DNA from: Bacteroidales bacterium
Lineage (GTDB): Bacteria > Bacteroidota > Bacteroidia > Bacteroidales > UBA4181
Reading direction: 5' to 3'
DNA length: 64,000 nt
Assembly: GCA_017523725.1 (NCBI GenBank)
Contig: JAFWVY010000036.1
Location: 57,970 to 121,969, forward strand
Below, in pieces: positions 16,744-25,236 of this stretch (position 1 is its first letter; each line of letters begins with the position of its first letter). The notes under the pieces were generated by a model. It was not told the origin of the DNA, did no database searches, and worked only from the letters and a program-made list of their open reading frames with translations. The position numbers and the translations under genes were made by a program.

Positions 16744-17289
16744 ATGTCCGGAACGCTTCTACGATATTCCATCCGGGAAGGTATTTCAAAGGTGGTGGCA
16801 GATCCGCCCCGGCAGCTTGCCCCGCAAACCTTCGCTGCGCTCATCCCCCCACGCCTCGGCGTGGTTCGCGCCGCTCATAGCCACGTGCGGCCAGGGTTTG
16901 CCCGGGGCAACCTGCCTGCACTTGTATGGTGCGCGGATGCAGAAATTTGGGTGGGATATTCCCTCTTACTTGCTGACCATCTGATCAACAAGGCTCTTTA
17001 TAAGTGGAGAAGGAATATGCTTCGAAGACAGTTGCCGGCCTCGGCCCAGAGGAAGGGACCCGCGGCTGAAAGCCGTGGGAAGGGTCGCGCCGCAGGCGCG
17101 ATGTCTGAGAAGCATATTCCTTCGGAACCTTCGTAAGTTTCGGAAGCTTCGGCACATCCAAGGCATGGCAGATGCCGCAGGAAGACCCGCGCCACAGGCA
17201 CGACGGTCTGAAAAGCATATTCCTTCGGAACCCTTCGAGATCTTCGGGCCATTCGGACTGCCCGGAACCTTCGAAACGCCCGGAGCAAA
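16744..17289. repeat. Non-coding gap with dispersed intergenic repeat modules
   Basis: This gap between the converging GH43 and GH31 genes has no convincing gene. Module 1 (about 16808-16865) contains AGCTTGCCCCGCAAACCTTC and recurs, inverted, at 50440-50497. Module 2 has a core GAAGCATATTCCTTC and occurs inverted at 17008-17029, directly at 17105-17133 and, in its longest form, at 17189-17258, where it extends to TCGGGCCATTCGGA; it also recurs inverted at 50386-50445. Several short frames in this gap run across the repeats and look spurious. Confidence 0.8.
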
Positions 17290-19695
17290 CTACAGCTTCA
17301 CCGACTTCGGCGAGCCGTTGTAGCTCACCGTGCGCACCAGTCCATCAGGCAGATGCACCGTGAACTTCACGACGGCGGGCATGTCGGGATAGCGGCCCTC
17401 CCGCCGGCCGATGGTCAGCGTACGCGACCGGTCGTTCCACTTGAGCGGGATGGTGCTGTAAAGCCCCTTCTCGTAATTGTAATTGTCACCCTCGTCGTCA
17501 TAAAGCGTGAAAGTGGCATCCGCGCCCGGATAGACCGTGAGGTCGAGCTCATCCCATACCTTCTCGTCTGCATACTGCACTTCCGGTCCCTTCGGCACAA
17601 TGCTGCCGGCACGGACATACAGCGGGATTCGGTCGATCGGCGCATCAGCCGCGATGGTCTGCCCGCCATCGTAACGCTGGTTGGTCCAGTAGTCGTACCA
17701 CGTCGCACCGGCCGGCAGATAGACGTCGAACGTCTTGCCCTGCCATTCCTCAGCTGTCAGGCTGCTCTTCTGATAGCTCCGGGCAGCCCGCTCAGACGTA
17801 TAGAGCGCCTTGGTCACCGGCGCCACAAGGAAAGCACGGCCGAACATGAATTCGAGCCCCATGTCCCACACATTGCGGTCTTCCGGGAAGTCCATCACCA
17901 ACGCGCGCATGAAACTGTCGTTATGACGCGACACCTGCCACGACGTACTGTAGATGTACGGCAGCAGCTCATAGCGCATGCGGATCTGCTTTTCGAGCGC
18001 GTCGAAAACCGGCTCGCCCTTCTCGCCGAAATAGTAAATCTCACGCTTGATATCTGTGCCGTGCGAACGCATCATCGGACAGAAGGCGCCGAACTGCATC
18101 CAGCGGACATAGAGCTCCTGGAACAGCGGATTGCGCGGCGCGGAATTGTTGCCGCCATTATAGCTCGAAGCGAAGAAGCCGCCGATGTCGGTATTGACAT
18201 GCGGCAGACCTGTGAGCGTGTAGTTCAGGCACATGGGGATCTGCGTACGGAAATCGCTCCACGACGACTGCGTATCGCCTGTCCAGGTGTTGGCACCGTA
18301 GCGCTGCTGTCCGGTGAAGAACGAGCGCGTCAGAATAAAGACGCGATGTGAGGAGTCGGCCGCACGCTGGTGGTCGTAAACCCCGCCAACGGTCATGAGC
18401 GGATAGATGTTCCGGACACTGCGGTAAGAAGTGCCCGTAGCGGTCAGTTCGTCCAGGTCGGAATCCTTGTAGCTGTGGTGGTCGGGATCGGTCGAGTCCA
18501 TCCACCAGCCGTCGATCTTCATGTCGTTCATCTTGGAAAGATACTTCCAATAGATGTCACGGGCCTCGCTGCTGTAGGCGTCATACACGCGCACGCCCGA
18601 CGGATATTCCATGCGGGGCGGCCAGAACGAAAGCCCGCTGCGAGGCCAGGTCTCGAAGTCGAAAAGCAGCCCCTTCGCATCGAGTTCGCGGTATTGCTTG
18701 GTCTGCGGGCCGAACGAAGCCCAGATGCTAATGATCATGTGGGCGTTCTGCCGGTGCACCCGGTCTATCATCTGCTGGGCCGACTGGAAGTTTTCGTTAA
18801 GGAATTCCATGGCGTTCCAGAGATAGTTGTTGCCCCAGTACTGCCAGTCCTGGATGATGCCGTCCAACGGCACCTGCAGCTGACGGTGGCGGTCCACCAC
18901 TTCCGTCAGTTCCTCCTGTGAGGCATAGCGTTCCCTGCTCTGCCAGAAGCCATAGGTCCAGCGTGCAAACATGGGCACGTCGCCCGTCAGATGCCGCGTC
19001 GCCGCCACGACGCCGTCCAGGTTGCCACCATACATAAAATAGTAATCGGCAAGAAGGCCGACCCGGGAGATCAGGCTCAGCGCCTGCCCGTCGTCACGGA
19101 TGTCCGTCACCGCATAATTGTCCCAATATATACCATAGCCCTTGACCGACTGGAAACTGTGCGAATAGTCCTCCAGGTTCGACTGTTGCATCTCACGGTT
19201 CTCGCCGCGCTGCGACATCTTGCCATTCTGCAGCAGACCGACACCGTAAACCGGTTCGTCCTTGTCGAGCAGAAAAGCCTGTCCAACGGCATAGGTCCCC
19301 TTGTCAACGCCTTCGGTAATGGGCGTGAACGTCGCATCGCCCTCCTGCAGCAGGCGGGTTCCCTTGGACGTGTCATAGGTCAGCGCTCCGTTCGAAAGGT
19401 CGAGGGTCAGGCGCAGGGCCGAGGTTGTGAGCACCACCTCCCGCTCCGTCTCCTTCACGGTGAACCGGACATTTTCGGGGGATGCCAGCACCACCACGCT
19501 TTCTTTCTGCGGGCGGCCGTCCGCCGTCGGATATTTAACGACACGCACCGTCGAAGGCGTGTAGAACTCGACCGACACGGTCATCCGGCCGTCACAGGCC
19601 GATGCCGTGATGCCGTGGACATCTTTCGTGACAGGCGCTGCAGTCAGCACAAAGGCTGCCATGCAACCCAGAATCGTTCCGAATAATTTCTTCAT
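17290..19695 (-). CDS. Secreted GH31 glycosidase (alpha-xylosidase/alpha-glucosidase type)
   Basis: A signal peptide ends near VLTAAP. The protein then has an N-terminal beta-sandwich, a GH31 (beta/alpha)8 barrel and C-terminal beta domains, 801 residues in all. The nucleophile Asp is in IDGWWMDSTDPDH, the acid/base Asp in NTWTGDTQSSW, and FTGQQRYG and MMRSHGTD flank the active site. FWQSRERYASQEELTEVVDRHR with IIQDWQYWG is the usual GH31 entry region. This text is closest to the alpha-xylosidase group, but that is a judgement by eye. It has its own -7 box at 19774-19781. Confidence 0.88.
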   Translation of the reverse strand: MKKLFGTILGCMAAFVLTAAPVTKDVHGITASACDGRMTVSVEFYTPSTVRVVKYPTADGRPQKESVVVLASPENVRFTVKETEREVVLTTSALRLTLDLSNGALTYDTSKGTRLLQEGDATFTPITEGVDKGTYAVGQAFLLDKDEPVYGVGLLQNGKMSQRGENREMQQSNLEDYSHSFQSVKGYGIYWDNYAVTDIRDDGQALSLISRVGLLADYYFMYGGNLDGVVAATRHLTGDVPMFARWTYGFWQSRERYASQEELTEVVDRHRQLQVPLDGIIQDWQYWGNNYLWNAMEFLNENFQSAQQMIDRVHRQNAHMIISIWASFGPQTKQYRELDAKGLLFDFETWPRSGLSFWPPRMEYPSGVRVYDAYSSEARDIYWKYLSKMNDMKIDGWWMDSTDPDHHSYKDSDLDELTATGTSYRSVRNIYPLMTVGGVYDHQRAADSSHRVFILTRSFFTGQQRYGANTWTGDTQSSWSDFRTQIPMCLNYTLTGLPHVNTDIGGFFASSYNGGNNSAPRNPLFQELYVRWMQFGAFCPMMRSHGTDIKREIYYFGEKGEPVFDALEKQIRMRYELLPYIYSTSWQVSRHNDSFMRALVMDFPEDRNVWDMGLEFMFGRAFLVAPVTKALYTSERAARSYQKSSLTAEEWQGKTFDVYLPAGATWYDYWTNQRYDGGQTIAADAPIDRIPLYVRAGSIVPKGPEVQYADEKVWDELDLTVYPGADATFTLYDDEGDNYNYEKGLYSTIPLKWNDRSRTLTIGRREGRYPDMPAVVKFTVHLPDGLVRTVSYNGSPKSVKL

Positions 19696-19773
19696 TGTAT
19701 GCGGATTTTATGAATGTTTTTTTGATAGTGCCATCAGCCGGAAAAAGACCGACGGATATAAGCCATAAATGTC

Positions 19774-19781
19774 CAAATTTA
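19774..19781 (-). promoter_or_regulatory. -7 box for the GH31 gene
   Basis: Minus-strand TAAATTTG matches TAnnTTTG and predicts a leader of about 70 bases before the ATG at 19695. Confidence 0.5.
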
Positions 19782-19831
19782 TAAAAATTCTAAAAAAGAA
19801 TAATAACTGCACATCTAAAACATAAAAAGAT

Positions 19832-19839
19832 TATTTTTG
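19832..19839 (+). promoter_or_regulatory. -7 box for the first Spy-like gene
   Basis: TATTTTTG lies 21 bp before the ATG at 19861. It overlaps an in-frame upstream ATG at 19837, which therefore cannot be the start. Confidence 0.55.
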
Positions 19840-19860
19840 AAGCATCTAAAACACCGAGAT

Positions 19861-20715
19861 ATGAACAGATTACTTTTAACATTCGCGGCGGCAGACTATG
19901 CTTTGACGTTATCCGCACAGGGAGAAGTCTTGTTCCGCGCCGACCAGGGCGATACGCCCTCACAGGCCATGACCGAAAAGGCATTGGCCGCCGAAATAAA
20001 GAAAGTATCCAAGAAACTGGCACTGAGCGAAGACCAGCAAACTGAGGTAGCCAGACTCTACACCAATGCCAACAATCAGCTGAAAGAACTTGACAAGCAG
20101 CGGACCCAGGGCGGTGGCCGGATGGGCGGTATGATGGGAGGCATGATGCCCGGAGGTATGCCGGGTGCCGGAGCCGCACGTCCGCAGGGCGCACCGGCCC
20201 AAGGTGGACAGGCTGCGGCAAGACCACAGGGTGCAGCCACTCCAGGTGCAGGTGCTGCTGCCGGAACGCAAGGTGCCGCCGCAGGTGCAGCGAGACCGCA
20301 GAGTGCTGCTGCTGCCGGGGCTCAGCCGGGACAAGGTATGCCTGGCGGCATGATGCCGGGTGCCGGTGCAGCGAGGCAGCAAGGCGCTGCCGCCGGAGCA
20401 CAGGCCGGACAGGCTGCTGCCGGAGCGCAAGGTGCCGCCGCAGATGCAGCGAGACCGCAAGGTGCTGCTGCCGGCGCACAGGCTGGACAGGCTGCCGCAG
20501 GAGCCGCACGTCCGCAGGGCATGCCGGGCGGTATGGGTGGCATGATGGGCGGACGCTTCGGCGGTATGCAGAGTCCCAAGGCCCGTATCGAAGAAGAACG
20601 CGACAATGCTGTCAAGGCAATCCTCGACGAAAAACAACTGAAAAAATACGAACGCTATCTCAAGGTTAAGGCTGCCAACAGCGGTGGCGGCATGGGCATG
20701 GGGATGGCCTTCTAG
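19861..20715 (+). CDS. Secreted Spy/CpxP-like protein with a long Ala/Gly/Gln/Pro insert
   Basis: After a signal peptide (MNRLLLTFAAADYALTLSAQ) comes a helical segment KKVSKKLALSEDQQTEVARLYTN, which has the L-x-x-x-Q pattern of Spy/CpxP chaperone-like proteins. A second helical segment (ARIEEERDNAVKAILDEKQLKKYERYLK) closes the protein. Between them lie about 150 residues of Ala, Gly, Gln, Pro, Arg and Met in imperfect repeats (nt about 20107-20571; motifs GAARPQG, AGQAAAG, MPGGM). The paralogue directly downstream has the same two helices without the insert, so the insert appears to be an expansion in the loop. A 34-bp DNA repeat (20267-20300 and 20426-20459, one mismatch) shows how it could expand. 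Confidence 0.8.
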   Translation: MNRLLLTFAAADYALTLSAQGEVLFRADQGDTPSQAMTEKALAAEIKKVSKKLALSEDQQTEVARLYTNANNQLKELDKQRTQGGGRMGGMMGGMMPGGMPGAGAARPQGAPAQGGQAAARPQGAATPGAGAAAGTQGAAAGAARPQSAAAAGAQPGQGMPGGMMPGAGAARQQGAAAGAQAGQAAAGAQGAAADAARPQGAAAGAQAGQAAAGAARPQGMPGGMGGMMGGRFGGMQSPKARIEEERDNAVKAILDEKQLKKYERYLKVKAANSGGGMGMGMAF

Positions 20716-20847
20716 GATATGCCGTATAATCATTCGGCACGTATTTTGCATATTTACATCGCATTCCCGAATAAAATCCGGCTCATTTCGGGCCAGATGG
20801 ACATAAGGAATGAGAAAACATTTAACCATTAATCAAATTTAATTTCC

Positions 20848-21321
20848 ATGAAAAAATTATTTTCGACCATCGCAATCGTGATGTGTGCATTGATGCTGAA
20901 TGCACAGCCGCAGGGAGCTCCGCAGGGACAAGGACAGCGCCAGGGCCAGCGCGGCGGTTTCAACAGCGAAGAAAGAATGAAAGCCCAGGTGGACACCTTG
21001 GCCAAGGTTCTGACGCTGACAGCCGACCAGAAGACAAAAGTCACGGCGGCTTACACCGAAGCTTCCACCAAGCAGACGGCGCTCAGAGGCCAGATGCAGC
21101 AAGGGGGCGACCGGACGGCCATGCAGGCTGAGATGACCAAGATCCAGACAGCCCGCGACGAAGCCATCAAGAAAGTGCTCAACGCCGACCAGGTCAAGAA
21201 ATTCGATGAATACCAGAAAGCACAGGCAGAACGCCGGGCTCAGTTCGGTCAGCGTGGCCAGGGAGGTCAGTTCGGCCAGCGTAACCTGGGTGGACAGGGT
21301 GCTCCGCGTCAGGCTCAGTAA
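20848..21321 (+). CDS. Secreted Spy/CpxP-like protein
   Basis: A signal peptide (MKKLFSTIAIVMCALMLNAQ) leads to a Gln/Gly-rich N-terminus, then helices VDTLAKVLTLTADQKTKVTAAYTEA and QTARDEAIKKVLNADQVKKFDEYQKAQ, matching the Spy/CpxP (LTxxQ) pattern. The tail is a Gly/Gln/Arg repeat (GQRGQGGQFGQRNLGGQG). It is a paralogue of the preceding gene. Proteins of this kind are small periplasmic or outer-membrane-facing chaperone-like factors; the specific role is unknown. A strong terminator follows directly. Confidence 0.82.
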   Translation: MKKLFSTIAIVMCALMLNAQPQGAPQGQGQRQGQRGGFNSEERMKAQVDTLAKVLTLTADQKTKVTAAYTEASTKQTALRGQMQQGGDRTAMQAEMTKIQTARDEAIKKVLNADQVKKFDEYQKAQAERRAQFGQRGQGGQFGQRNLGGQGAPRQAQ

Positions 21322-21340
21322 GCCGACCATTGAAAAAAAA

Positions 21341-21376
21341 GGAAAGACGGTTCCGCAACGGGCCGTCTTTTTTTTT
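21341..21376 (+). terminator. Rho-independent terminator after the Spy-like pair
   Basis: AAAGACGG and CCGTCTTT pair around a 12-base loop, followed by a long T run. It separates the Spy-like genes from the riboswitch promoter. Confidence 0.9.
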
Positions 21377-21406
21377 GCATTTCAGAAACGGCAATGAAAA
21401 TAAAGC

Positions 21407-21414
21407 TATCTTTG
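21407..21414 (+). promoter_or_regulatory. -7 box of the B12 uptake operon
   Basis: TATCTTTG matches TAnnTTTG exactly and lies just before the riboswitch aptamer, so transcription should begin close to 21420. Confidence 0.65.
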
Positions 21415-21417
21415 CAC

Positions 21418-21580
21418 GGTTTTGGTTCTCCGCCACAAGCGGAGATGAAAAGGGAATCCGGTGCGAGTCCGGAACAGTACCCGCTGCTGTAAGTCCATTT
21501 TCAAGCTGTTGCAGAATGTCACTGGGTTAAACCGGGAAGGCGCGACAGTGGACGAGTCAGAAGACCTGCCACGACCGTAA
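21418..21580 (+). promoter_or_regulatory. Cobalamin (vitamin B12) riboswitch aptamer
   Basis: The conserved features come in order: hairpin TCTCCGCCACAAGCGGAGA (P2), then GGGAATCCGGTGCGAGTCCG with its hairpin (P3/J3), CCCGCTGCTGTAA (core strand), GGGAAGGCGCGAC, and the B12 box GAGTCAGAAGACCTGCC at 21554-21570. Adenosyl- or other cobalamins bind this aptamer and switch off downstream expression. It sits 135 bp upstream of a four-gene operon of surface lipoproteins and a TonB receptor, which fits B12 import. Confidence 0.95.
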
Positions 21581-21657
21581 GAAGATTTACCCGCGGGGTT
21601 CGGGTTCAAGTCCGCAAGGAGTCGTCCGGCAGAGGGCGTCTCCGGTACGCTTGCATT

Positions 21658-21686
21658 CCCGGATACCGTAATCTTCGGTGACCGGG
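21658..21686 (+). terminator. Likely riboswitch expression-platform terminator
   Basis: CCCGGATACCG and CGGTGACCGGG form an 11-bp stem with one mismatch and a 7-base loop, followed by ATTTTATGTTT. Its position between the B12 box and the first start codon suggests transcriptional attenuation, though the T run is interrupted and translational control remains possible. Confidence 0.6.
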
Positions 21687-21715
21687 ATTTTATGTTTAAC
21701 CCTTATAAAAGAACC

Positions 21716-23170
21716 ATGAAAAAATTTCTGTTATTGGTACTGGCCGTGATGATGACCGGCCTTCTGCTGCAACGCTGCGACGATTACGATGACCAGGAAA
21801 TCTGGGATGCGGTCCACAATCTTGACGGCCGCGTCGGAAAACTGGAAAAGTTCAACGGCACCCTGATGTCGGAGGGCACCCTGACCGATGCATTCAACAA
21901 GCAATTGACCATCAAGAAAATAGAATCCGGAGAGAGTGGTTACACCATCTTCTTCTCCGACAACACCACGGCCACCATCACCAACGGTGAAGACGCCGAA
22001 GGACTCTTTGTCAGCGTGGACAACACCGCCGAAGACTTCGTCATCATTACGATGCAGGACGGCAGCGAACTGCAGTTTGCACGCTACGACGCCGAAGCGC
22101 CGGTGTTCGAAATCGCCGAGATCAGCGAACAGGAACTGTTCAAGCCCGCAGAGACCCGCACCTATGAAGTAACGGCGGAGAACGTAGTCGACTGGCTCAT
22201 TGTCAAGCCCGACGGCTGGAAGGCGACGCTGGCCGACGGTATCCTCAGCGTCACGGCGCCTGCCGAAGACAATCCGTATGCGGAGCAGGAAGGCATCATC
22301 GCCATCCAGGTCATCGGAACGAACGGCAAGAGCCTGGTAAAGAGATTCAACGTAGGCCCCAGACATTTCGAACTGCGGGTTCTCACTTTCGAGGATGCAG
22401 ATTACAAGGCCTCCGAGAACTATCTCGGTTTCAAGTCGTGGTCTTCGCTGATCGACGACCCGCAGTATGGCGGCCAGCTGCTGTACGGCGAATCGGGCTG
22501 GGGTCCGACCGACTACAACTGGTATGACGAAAACAACACCTTCATCGGCCACGTGTTCCCGGTGAACTGGGGTACCACCAGCTTCGCGGGCGGCGGCCAT
22601 GCCATCTCGAACTATATGGAAGCCGATCTGAGCAAAGGTGACTACACCTTGCAGCTGGCCCTCTACCGGCCGGACGGCGCCACGACGGGCGGCGGCCACA
22701 ATGGTTCGGAGAATTTCTGCGTCCACATGGGCTATCATGACAACTCGGGCTATTCGGGTGACAATCTGCCGGAATTGTACTTCGGCGACGGCGTAGCCCG
22801 AGTCATCGACCACATGTATGTCAACAACACCCTCTATGCGCTGAACGTATTCAAGAACGGCAACAGCTTCGCGCCCGCCATCGGCGAGGGTGACTGGGTG
22901 AAGATCATTGCCACTGGCTACAATGAAGACGGCGAAGAAACCGGCACCTGCGAATTCTATCTCGGCGAAGGTCCCGACAAGATTGTCACAGACTGGACGA
23001 AATGGAACCTGTCTTCGCTGGGCGAAGTGCTAACCGTATCTTTCAACATCACCGGCACTGCCGACAACGGCTACGGCTTCAGCCAGCCGGCCTATTTCGC
23101 CTACGATGACGTGGCCGTCCGGTTCTACGAAGAAGACGAAGAAGACGCCGTGGAAGTAACCGAAGAATAA
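21716..23170 (+). CDS. DUF4465-type surface lipoprotein in the B12 operon
   Basis: The start at 21716 (MKKFLLLVLAVMMTGLLLQRCDDYDD) gives a lipoprotein signal with an atypical lipobox (LQRC) and an acidic stretch after the Cys. Residues about 20-60 form a short coiled coil of the DUF4988 kind (IWDAVHNLDGRVGKLEKF), then a beta-sandwich of about 100 residues, then a C-terminal DUF4465-like domain (LTFEDADY, YGGQLLYG, HAISNYM, FCVHMGYHDN, ARVIDHMYVNNTLYALNVFKNG, FAYDDVAVRF). As first gene after the riboswitch it should take part in surface capture of cobalamin. The Bacteroides accessory lipoprotein BtuH may be a functional counterpart; I cannot verify homology. Confidence 0.82.
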   Translation: MKKFLLLVLAVMMTGLLLQRCDDYDDQEIWDAVHNLDGRVGKLEKFNGTLMSEGTLTDAFNKQLTIKKIESGESGYTIFFSDNTTATITNGEDAEGLFVSVDNTAEDFVIITMQDGSELQFARYDAEAPVFEIAEISEQELFKPAETRTYEVTAENVVDWLIVKPDGWKATLADGILSVTAPAEDNPYAEQEGIIAIQVIGTNGKSLVKRFNVGPRHFELRVLTFEDADYKASENYLGFKSWSSLIDDPQYGGQLLYGESGWGPTDYNWYDENNTFIGHVFPVNWGTTSFAGGGHAISNYMEADLSKGDYTLQLALYRPDGATTGGGHNGSENFCVHMGYHDNSGYSGDNLPELYFGDGVARVIDHMYVNNTLYALNVFKNGNSFAPAIGEGDWVKIIATGYNEDGEETGTCEFYLGEGPDKIVTDWTKWNLSSLGEVLTVSFNITGTADNGYGFSQPAYFAYDDVAVRFYEEDEEDAVEVTEE

Positions 23171-23185
23171 TTCCCTGAAAAGGAC

Positions 23186-24145
23186 ATGCAACGTATTCTG
23201 CTCATTACACTTGCCGCGCTGGTCTGCCTGACGTGCGGCTGCAACAAGGACGACGAAGTGACGACGCCTGTCAATCCGGGCGGTGACGACCCCTCCGGGG
23301 ACGACACTGGCGCCGTGCAGCGGCTCATCACGGCTTCCAGTACGGCAAGTTGCAATGAGGTGTTTTATTTCCTGCCGGCCCCCGGGCAGTTTGTCAACGA
23401 ACGGTACAACGCCGCCACGATGGAAGAGGCCTGCGCCTATGCCATGGAACGGCTCGAAACCGGGCAGTACGTATCGCTCGGGGCCTTCGGCGGCTACCTT
23501 GTCGCCGGGTTCGACCACAGCATCGTGAACACGGGCGGCTACGACTTCGCGGTCGTCGGCAATGCCTTTGAAGGGTCCTCCGAGCCGGGTATCGTCTGGG
23601 TGATGCAGGACGAAAACCGCAATGGCAAGCCCGACGACACCTGGTACGAACTGGCCGGGTCGGAAACCGGCAAGGAAGGCACCATCCAGGATTACGCCGT
23701 GACCTACTACCGGCCGGAAGCGGCCGGACAGAGCGTCCGGTGGACCGACAACAAGGGCGGCGAAGGCTCGGTTGATTATCTTGCCGCGTACCACAAGCAG
23801 GACTATTATTACCCGGCCTGGGTGACCGGGAATTCCTACACGCTGCGCGGCACGCGCCTCGAAGCCCGCAACTACGACCAGTCCGGCAACGGAACCAACT
23901 GGATCCAGCCCGCCTATGACTGGGGATATGCCGACAACTTCAGCGCGGTGGACCGACTGAAGAACGACAAAACCAATTATTTCAAGATTTCCAATGCGGT
24001 GGATGCCGACCTGAAGCCGGTGAACCTGCCGTTCATCGACTTCGTCAAAGTCCAGACCGCGCTCTGCACCAAAAGCGGATGGCTCGGCGAAAACTCCACC
24101 GAAGTATGCGGCATGTTCGACTGCAACATGCCCGACAATGAATAG
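23186..24145 (+). CDS. Surface lipoprotein of the B12 operon
   Basis: The signal ends in LTCGCNKDDE: a lipobox Cys followed by a Lys-Asp-Asp-Glu stretch resembling the Bacteroidetes lipoprotein export signal for the cell surface. The mature protein of about 300 residues contains a DENRNGKPDDTWYEL loop that looks like an EF-hand or dockerin calcium loop, and a C-terminal pair of cysteines (EVCGMFDCNMPDNE). Proteins with this text recur next to BtuG/BtuB-like genes in gut Bacteroidetes and are usually labelled cell-surface protein. It starts 15 bp after the DUF4465 gene and ends 5 bp before the BtuG-like gene, so it is in the same operon. Its molecular role is unknown. Confidence 0.85.
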   Translation: MQRILLITLAALVCLTCGCNKDDEVTTPVNPGGDDPSGDDTGAVQRLITASSTASCNEVFYFLPAPGQFVNERYNAATMEEACAYAMERLETGQYVSLGAFGGYLVAGFDHSIVNTGGYDFAVVGNAFEGSSEPGIVWVMQDENRNGKPDDTWYELAGSETGKEGTIQDYAVTYYRPEAAGQSVRWTDNKGGEGSVDYLAAYHKQDYYYPAWVTGNSYTLRGTRLEARNYDQSGNGTNWIQPAYDWGYADNFSAVDRLKNDKTNYFKISNAVDADLKPVNLPFIDFVKVQTALCTKSGWLGENSTEVCGMFDCNMPDNE

Positions 24146-24150
24146 TCGCC

Positions 24151-25236
24151 ATGCATGATCTCCACCGGTTTTTCCGTTTCTTCCTGCTGTCATGCGCCTG
24201 CCTGCTGAATGCGGGCTGCATGGAGTGGGAAGACGGCCGGACGGAAGATTTCCGCGACCTGACGCAGGGTGAGGGCCTGTATATCCTCTGCGAAGGGAAC
24301 TTCCAATACGGCAATGCCTCGCTTTCGTACTACAATACCGGAACACGCCGGGTCGAAAACGAAGTATTCTACCGGGCCAACGGCATGAAACTGGGCGACG
24401 TGGCCCAGTCGATGGTCATCCGTGGCGGCGTCGGATGGGTCGTGGTCAACAACTCCCATGTCATTTTCGCCATCGATCTGAAGACATTCAAGGAAATCGG
24501 GCGTATTACGGGTCTCACCTCCCCGCGCTACATCCACTTCGTGTCCGACACCAAAGCCTACGTCACGCAGATCTGGGACAACCGCATTTTCATCGTCAAT
24601 CCAGAAACCCTCGAAGTAACCGGGCATATCCTCTGCCCCGACATGACCATGGAATCGGGCTCGACCGAACAGATGGTCCAGTGGGGCCGCTACGTCTATG
24701 TCAACTGCTGGTCATACCAGAACCGCATCCTGAAAATCGACACGGAAACCGATGAGATAGTCGGTTCGCTGACGGTGGGCATCCAGCCGACCTCACTGGT
24801 CATGGACTGCCGGCACAAGCTGTGGACGGTGACCGACGGCGGATACGAGGGCAGCCCGTACGGCTACGAGGCGCCGTCACTCTACCGCATCGATGCCGAG
24901 ACGTTCGCCATCGAGCGGCAGTTCCGCTTCAAGAAGGGCGACGCGCCGTCCGAGGTGCAGCTCAACGGCGCCGGCGATACTTTGTATTGGATCAACGATG
25001 ACATCTGGCGGATGGATGTCCGGTCAGAAGCCCTGCCTGCCCAGCCTTTCCTGCCCCGCAGAGGCACGCTGTACTATGGCCTGACGGTGCATCCTGACAA
25101 CGGCGAAGTGTATGTGGCGGATGCCGTGGACTACCAGCAGGCCGGCATGATATACCGTTATTCGCCCCAATGCGTCCGCCGCGACTCGTTCTACGTGGGC
25201 ATCATTCCCGGGGCGTTTTGCTGGAAGAAACCATGA
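24151..25236 (+). CDS. btuG: BtuG-like surface lipoprotein (beta-propeller)
   Basis: The lipobox LNAGC follows a hydrophobic N-terminus, and the mature chain (about 340 residues) has repeated blade-like units: ILCEGNFQYGNASLSYYN, VNNSHVIFAIDLKTFKEIGRITGL, VTQIWDNRIFIVNPETLEVTGHI, VNCWSYQNRILKIDTETDEIVGSLTVG, LWTVTDGGYEG, VYVADAVDYQQAG. This YncE/DUF5074-type propeller is the architecture of BtuG, which binds B12 on the Bacteroides surface and lids the BtuB barrel. The stop overlaps the start of the downstream TonB receptor by 4 bp (ATGA), so the two are translationally coupled, as expected for a receptor and its lid. Confidence 0.85.
   Translation: MHDLHRFFRFFLLSCACLLNAGCMEWEDGRTEDFRDLTQGEGLYILCEGNFQYGNASLSYYNTGTRRVENEVFYRANGMKLGDVAQSMVIRGGVGWVVVNNSHVIFAIDLKTFKEIGRITGLTSPRYIHFVSDTKAYVTQIWDNRIFIVNPETLEVTGHILCPDMTMESGSTEQMVQWGRYVYVNCWSYQNRILKIDTETDEIVGSLTVGIQPTSLVMDCRHKLWTVTDGGYEGSPYGYEAPSLYRIDAETFAIERQFRFKKGDAPSEVQLNGAGDTLYWINDDIWRMDVRSEALPAQPFLPRRGTLYYGLTVHPDNGEVYVADAVDYQQAGMIYRYSPQCVRRDSFYVGIIPGAFCWKKP

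Noticed and set aside
16726..17136. Open frames across the repeat-rich gap behind GH43
   Set aside because: Several frames on both strands are open at once, run over the terminator and the repeat modules, and have no protein-like features.
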